A DNA stretch of 8,769 bases from Reyranella sp. (GTDB taxonomy: Bacteria; Pseudomonadota; Alphaproteobacteria; Reyranellales; Reyranellaceae). The stretch is from assembly GCA_030681635.1 (NCBI GenBank), contig JAUXRT010000432.1, positions 1-8,769 on the forward strand. The letters run 5' to 3'. The position numbers were made by a program, and so were the translations under genes. The notes under the pieces are model-generated. The model searched no databases and was not told where the DNA came from. It worked only from the letters and a program-made list of their open reading frames with translations. Below, piece by piece: positions 6,989 to 8,769 of this stretch. Numbering within the stretch: position 1 is the stretch's first letter; the number at the start of each line of letters is the position of its first letter.

Positions 6989-7999
6989 CTATTCCATCGG
7001 AAGCCCGGTCGTCTTCGCGATGGCAGTCCAGCGTTCGACTTCGCGCGCCACGAACTCGGCGAAGGCCTTGCGGCTCTCTAGGTCGACCCGCGCGCCCTGC
7101 TCCTGCCAGATGCGCTTCACGTCGCCCTCACCCAGCGCCGCCTGGACGGCGGCGTGCAGCGCCTCGAGCGGTTCGTCCGGCGTGGCCTTGGGCGCGAACA
7201 GGCCGTACCAGGTGCTGACGTTGAAGTCGGGCACGCCGGCTTCGGCGAAGGTCGGCACATTGGGCAGCAGCGGTTCGCGCTGGCGGGTCGCGATCGCCAG
7301 CGCCCGCAGCCGGCCGGACTGCACGTAGGACGACACGGTGCTGAACGGCTGGAAGGTGGCATCGAGCTGACCCGAGATCAGGTCCTGCAGTGCCTGCCCA
7401 CCACCGCGGTAGGGCACGTGGGTGAGCCTGATGCCGGTGCGCCGCTGCAGCAGCTCGATCGCGAGATGCGCCATCGTGCCCAGTCCCGACGAGCCGACGT
7501 TGATCGCTTCCGGAGACTTGCGGGCCGCCGCCAGGAAGCCCGCCAGATCCTTGACGTCGAGTTTGGTGGGATTGATGACCAGGCCAACGGGAACGCCGGC
7601 GATGGCGGAGACCGGTGTGAAGTCGCGCAGCAGGTCGAAGCCAGACTCGGCATAGACGACGGGTGCGAAAGTGAGGCTGGTGTTGCCGACCAGCAGGGTG
7701 CAGCCGTCGGGCCGCGCCCTCGACACGACCGAGCCGCCCAGCGTGCCGCCGGCGCCGCCCCGGTTCTCGACCACGACGGGATTGTTGAACCGCTGGCCGA
7801 CATAGGCCGCCACGGGGCGCGCAAACGTGTCGTTCGACCCGCCGGGCGGGAACGGCACGATCCAGTTCATCGGCCGCGGTGGCTGCCAGTCGGCGGCATG
7901 AAGCGGCCCAGTGGCGCCTGCAGTGGCACCCGCGGCGAGCAGGCCGCCCAAGGCGGCACGACGAGGGATACTCCGAGGGATATTCCGAGGAATCTTCAT
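6989..7999 (-). CDS. Bug/TctC family tripartite tricarboxylate transporter substrate-binding protein
   Basis: A 336-residue protein, the usual length for Bug periplasmic binding proteins, which deliver organic acids or similar ligands to TctAB permeases or act alone as sensors. Residues 1-35 form a signal peptide: R13-R14 followed by AALGGLLAAG and a probable cut after LHA (35), which suggests Tat export, although the motif lacks the usual Phe. The mature part has the family hallmarks IVPFPPGGSND, VVVENRGGAGGTLG, PDGCTLLVG and HVPYRGGG. The start is fixed by GGAG six bases upstream, which lies in the end of the preceding gene. It sits 3 bp after the stop of a second Bug gene and is probably translationally coupled to it. 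The ligand cannot be predicted, and no TctA or TctB gene is in the window. Confidence 0.95.
   Translation of the reverse strand: MKIPRNIPRSIPRRAALGGLLAAGATAGATGPLHAADWQPPRPMNWIVPFPPGGSNDTFARPVAAYVGQRFNNPVVVENRGGAGGTLGGSVVSRARPDGCTLLVGNTSLTFAPVVYAESGFDLLRDFTPVSAIAGVPVGLVINPTKLDVKDLAGFLAAARKSPEAINVGSSGLGTMAHLAIELLQRRTGIRLTHVPYRGGGQALQDLISGQLDATFQPFSTVSSYVQSGRLRALAIATRQREPLLPNVPTFAEAGVPDFNVSTWYGLFAPKATPDEPLEALHAAVQAALGEGDVKRIWQEQGARVDLESRKAFAEFVAREVERWTAIAKTTGLPME
7966..7996 (-). repeat. imperfect 12-bp tandem repeat in the signal peptide coding region
   Basis: Two 12-bp units (7966-7977 and 7978-7989) differ by one base, and a third, diverged partial unit continues to 7996. They encode the repeated IPRN/IPRS/IPRR at the positively charged end of the Bug signal peptide (residues 3-14). 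Confidence 0.8.
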
Positions 8000-8002
8000 C
8001 GG

Positions 8003-8769
8003 CTACTCCATCTGCACGTTGGCGGCCTTGGCGATGCGGCTCCAGCGCTCGGTATCGCGCGCGACGAAACGGGCGAAGTCGGCGCGACTCTCGGGCTCGA
8101 CCTTGGCGCCCTGCTCACGCCACAGGCGCTTCACGCCCTCGTCGGCGATCGCTTCCTGCACCGCGCCATGCAGCCGGTCGAGGATCGCGCCTGAGGTACG
8201 CGCCGGCGCGAACAAGCCGAACCAGGTGGTCATGCGGAAATCGGCAAGTCCCGCCTCGTGTGCCGTGGGGGCATCGGGGATCAACGCCTCACGGCGCCGG
8301 CTGGCCACCGCGAGTGCGCGCAGCTTGCCTGATTTGACGTAGCCGGCGGCGGCACTGACCAGGACAAAGGCGGCGGCGATCTGCCCGGCCAGCAGATCCT
8401 GCAGCATCGGCGCGCCGCCGCGATAGGGAACGTGATTGAGCGTCACGCCGGCGTGCCCCTCGAAACGGCCGATCGCAAGATGTGTCACGGTGCCCAGCCC
8501 CGCCGATCCGATATCGATCGCGCCGGGCTTCTTCTTTGCAGCCTCGAGAAACGCCGCGAGCGTCGGAACATCGAGGCGGGCCGGATTGATCACCAGCACA
8601 TACGGCACGCGACCGAACGCGCTGATGGGCGCGAAGTCGCGACCGAAATCGAAGCCGGCCTTGGGATAGATCGTGGGCGCGTAGGTAAGGCCGGTGTCGC
8701 CGACCAGCAGGGTATAGCCGTCGGCCGGTGCGCGGGCCGCGACGGCCGTGCCCAGCGTGCCGCCGGCCC
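8003..8769 (-). CDS. Bug/TctC family substrate-binding protein, N-terminus cut by window edge
   Basis: The gene enters from the right edge; the first complete codon is at 8767 and about 254 residues are visible. A GTG at 8608 is internal, because upstream codons translate to AGGTLGTAVAARAPADGYTL, a normal Bug segment aligning with the neighbour's GGAGGTLGGSVVSRARPDGCTL. Other hallmarks are LVINPARLDV, HVPYRGGAPMLQDLLAGQ and the terminal ERWSRIAKAANVQME. The protein is clearly paralogous to the downstream Bug gene (both end in ME and share motif order), so a tandem duplication is likely, though an old one. The signal peptide lies outside the window. It should be transcribed first in a two-gene unit with the 6989-7999 gene. 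Confidence 0.95.
   Translation of the reverse strand, partial: AGGTLGTAVAARAPADGYTLLVGDTGLTYAPTIYPKAGFDFGRDFAPISAFGRVPYVLVINPARLDVPTLAAFLEAAKKKPGAIDIGSAGLGTVTHLAIGRFEGHAGVTLNHVPYRGGAPMLQDLLAGQIAAAFVLVSAAAGYVKSGKLRALAVASRRREALIPDAPTAHEAGLADFRMTTWFGLFAPARTSGAILDRLHGAVQEAIADEGVKRLWREQGAKVEPESRADFARFVARDTERWSRIAKAANVQME
8006..8009 (-). promoter_or_regulatory. ribosome binding site of the second Bug gene
   Basis: On the minus strand GGAG, lying across the last Glu codon and the first base of the stop of the upstream Bug gene, is 6 bases from the ATG at 7999. The order GGAG-stop-CCG-ATG suggests termination-reinitiation coupling. Confidence 0.65.

Noticed and set aside
6978..6995. TAGGCCTCCTA at the SDR/Bug convergent junction as a shared terminator
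   Set aside because: The inverted match is only TAGG/CCTA, with no strong stem or T-run. It mainly reflects the two facing TAG stop codons.
7154..8194. A long plus-strand open frame (346 codons) opposite the Bug genes
   Set aside because: It lies antisense to two clear Bug genes, and its product is Arg/Gly-rich with no recognisable motif. Such frames are expected opposite high-GC coding sequence.
8606..8608. GTG at 8608 as start of the right-hand Bug gene
   Set aside because: Codons upstream to the window edge encode recognisable Bug sequence, so the gene is cut by the window and not short.

Overview
The window is chromosome-like DNA from a GC-rich proteobacterium. An alphaproteobacterium (Rhizobiales or Reyranella-like) is my best guess. 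It rests on a family III CoA-transferase, tandem Bug/TctC-type binding proteins and a class III cyclase–TolB–TPR fusion occurring together. I cannot name the genus, and I see no RNA genes, insertion sequences, integrases or CRISPR arrays.

Layout: (1) 1-514 (+) is the 3' end of a CaiB/BaiF-type CoA-transferase. (2) 627-3416 (+) is a 929-residue HEFGH-containing putative zinc metallopeptidase with a CARDB-like C-terminal domain. (3) 3423-4295 (-) is a soluble PAP2/haloperoxidase-superfamily enzyme that starts with a Met-Ser repeat; its stop lies 6 bp from the peptidase stop. (4) 4480-6240 (+) is a class III nucleotide cyclase fused to a TolB-like domain and TPRs. (5) 6237-6983 (+) is a short-chain dehydrogenase/reductase (SDR) overlapping the cyclase by ATGA and lacking the usual catalytic Tyr. 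(6) 6989-7999 and 8003 to the right edge (-) are two tandem, tightly coupled Bug-family binding proteins, the second cut by the window edge.

The two flanks (CoA-transferase; SDR plus Bug proteins) look like ordinary catabolic and uptake genes with high GC. The block from about 627 to 6240 has visibly lower GC in spot counts and holds the three unusual proteins. It may be a later insertion, but no mobility gene or boundary repeat was seen.

No clear new multi-gene system stands out. The items most worth checking are the HExxH-19-D zinc site, the degenerate SDR active site, the exact 18-bp duplication that makes the Met-Ser leader, and the Cys substitutions beside the cyclase core.
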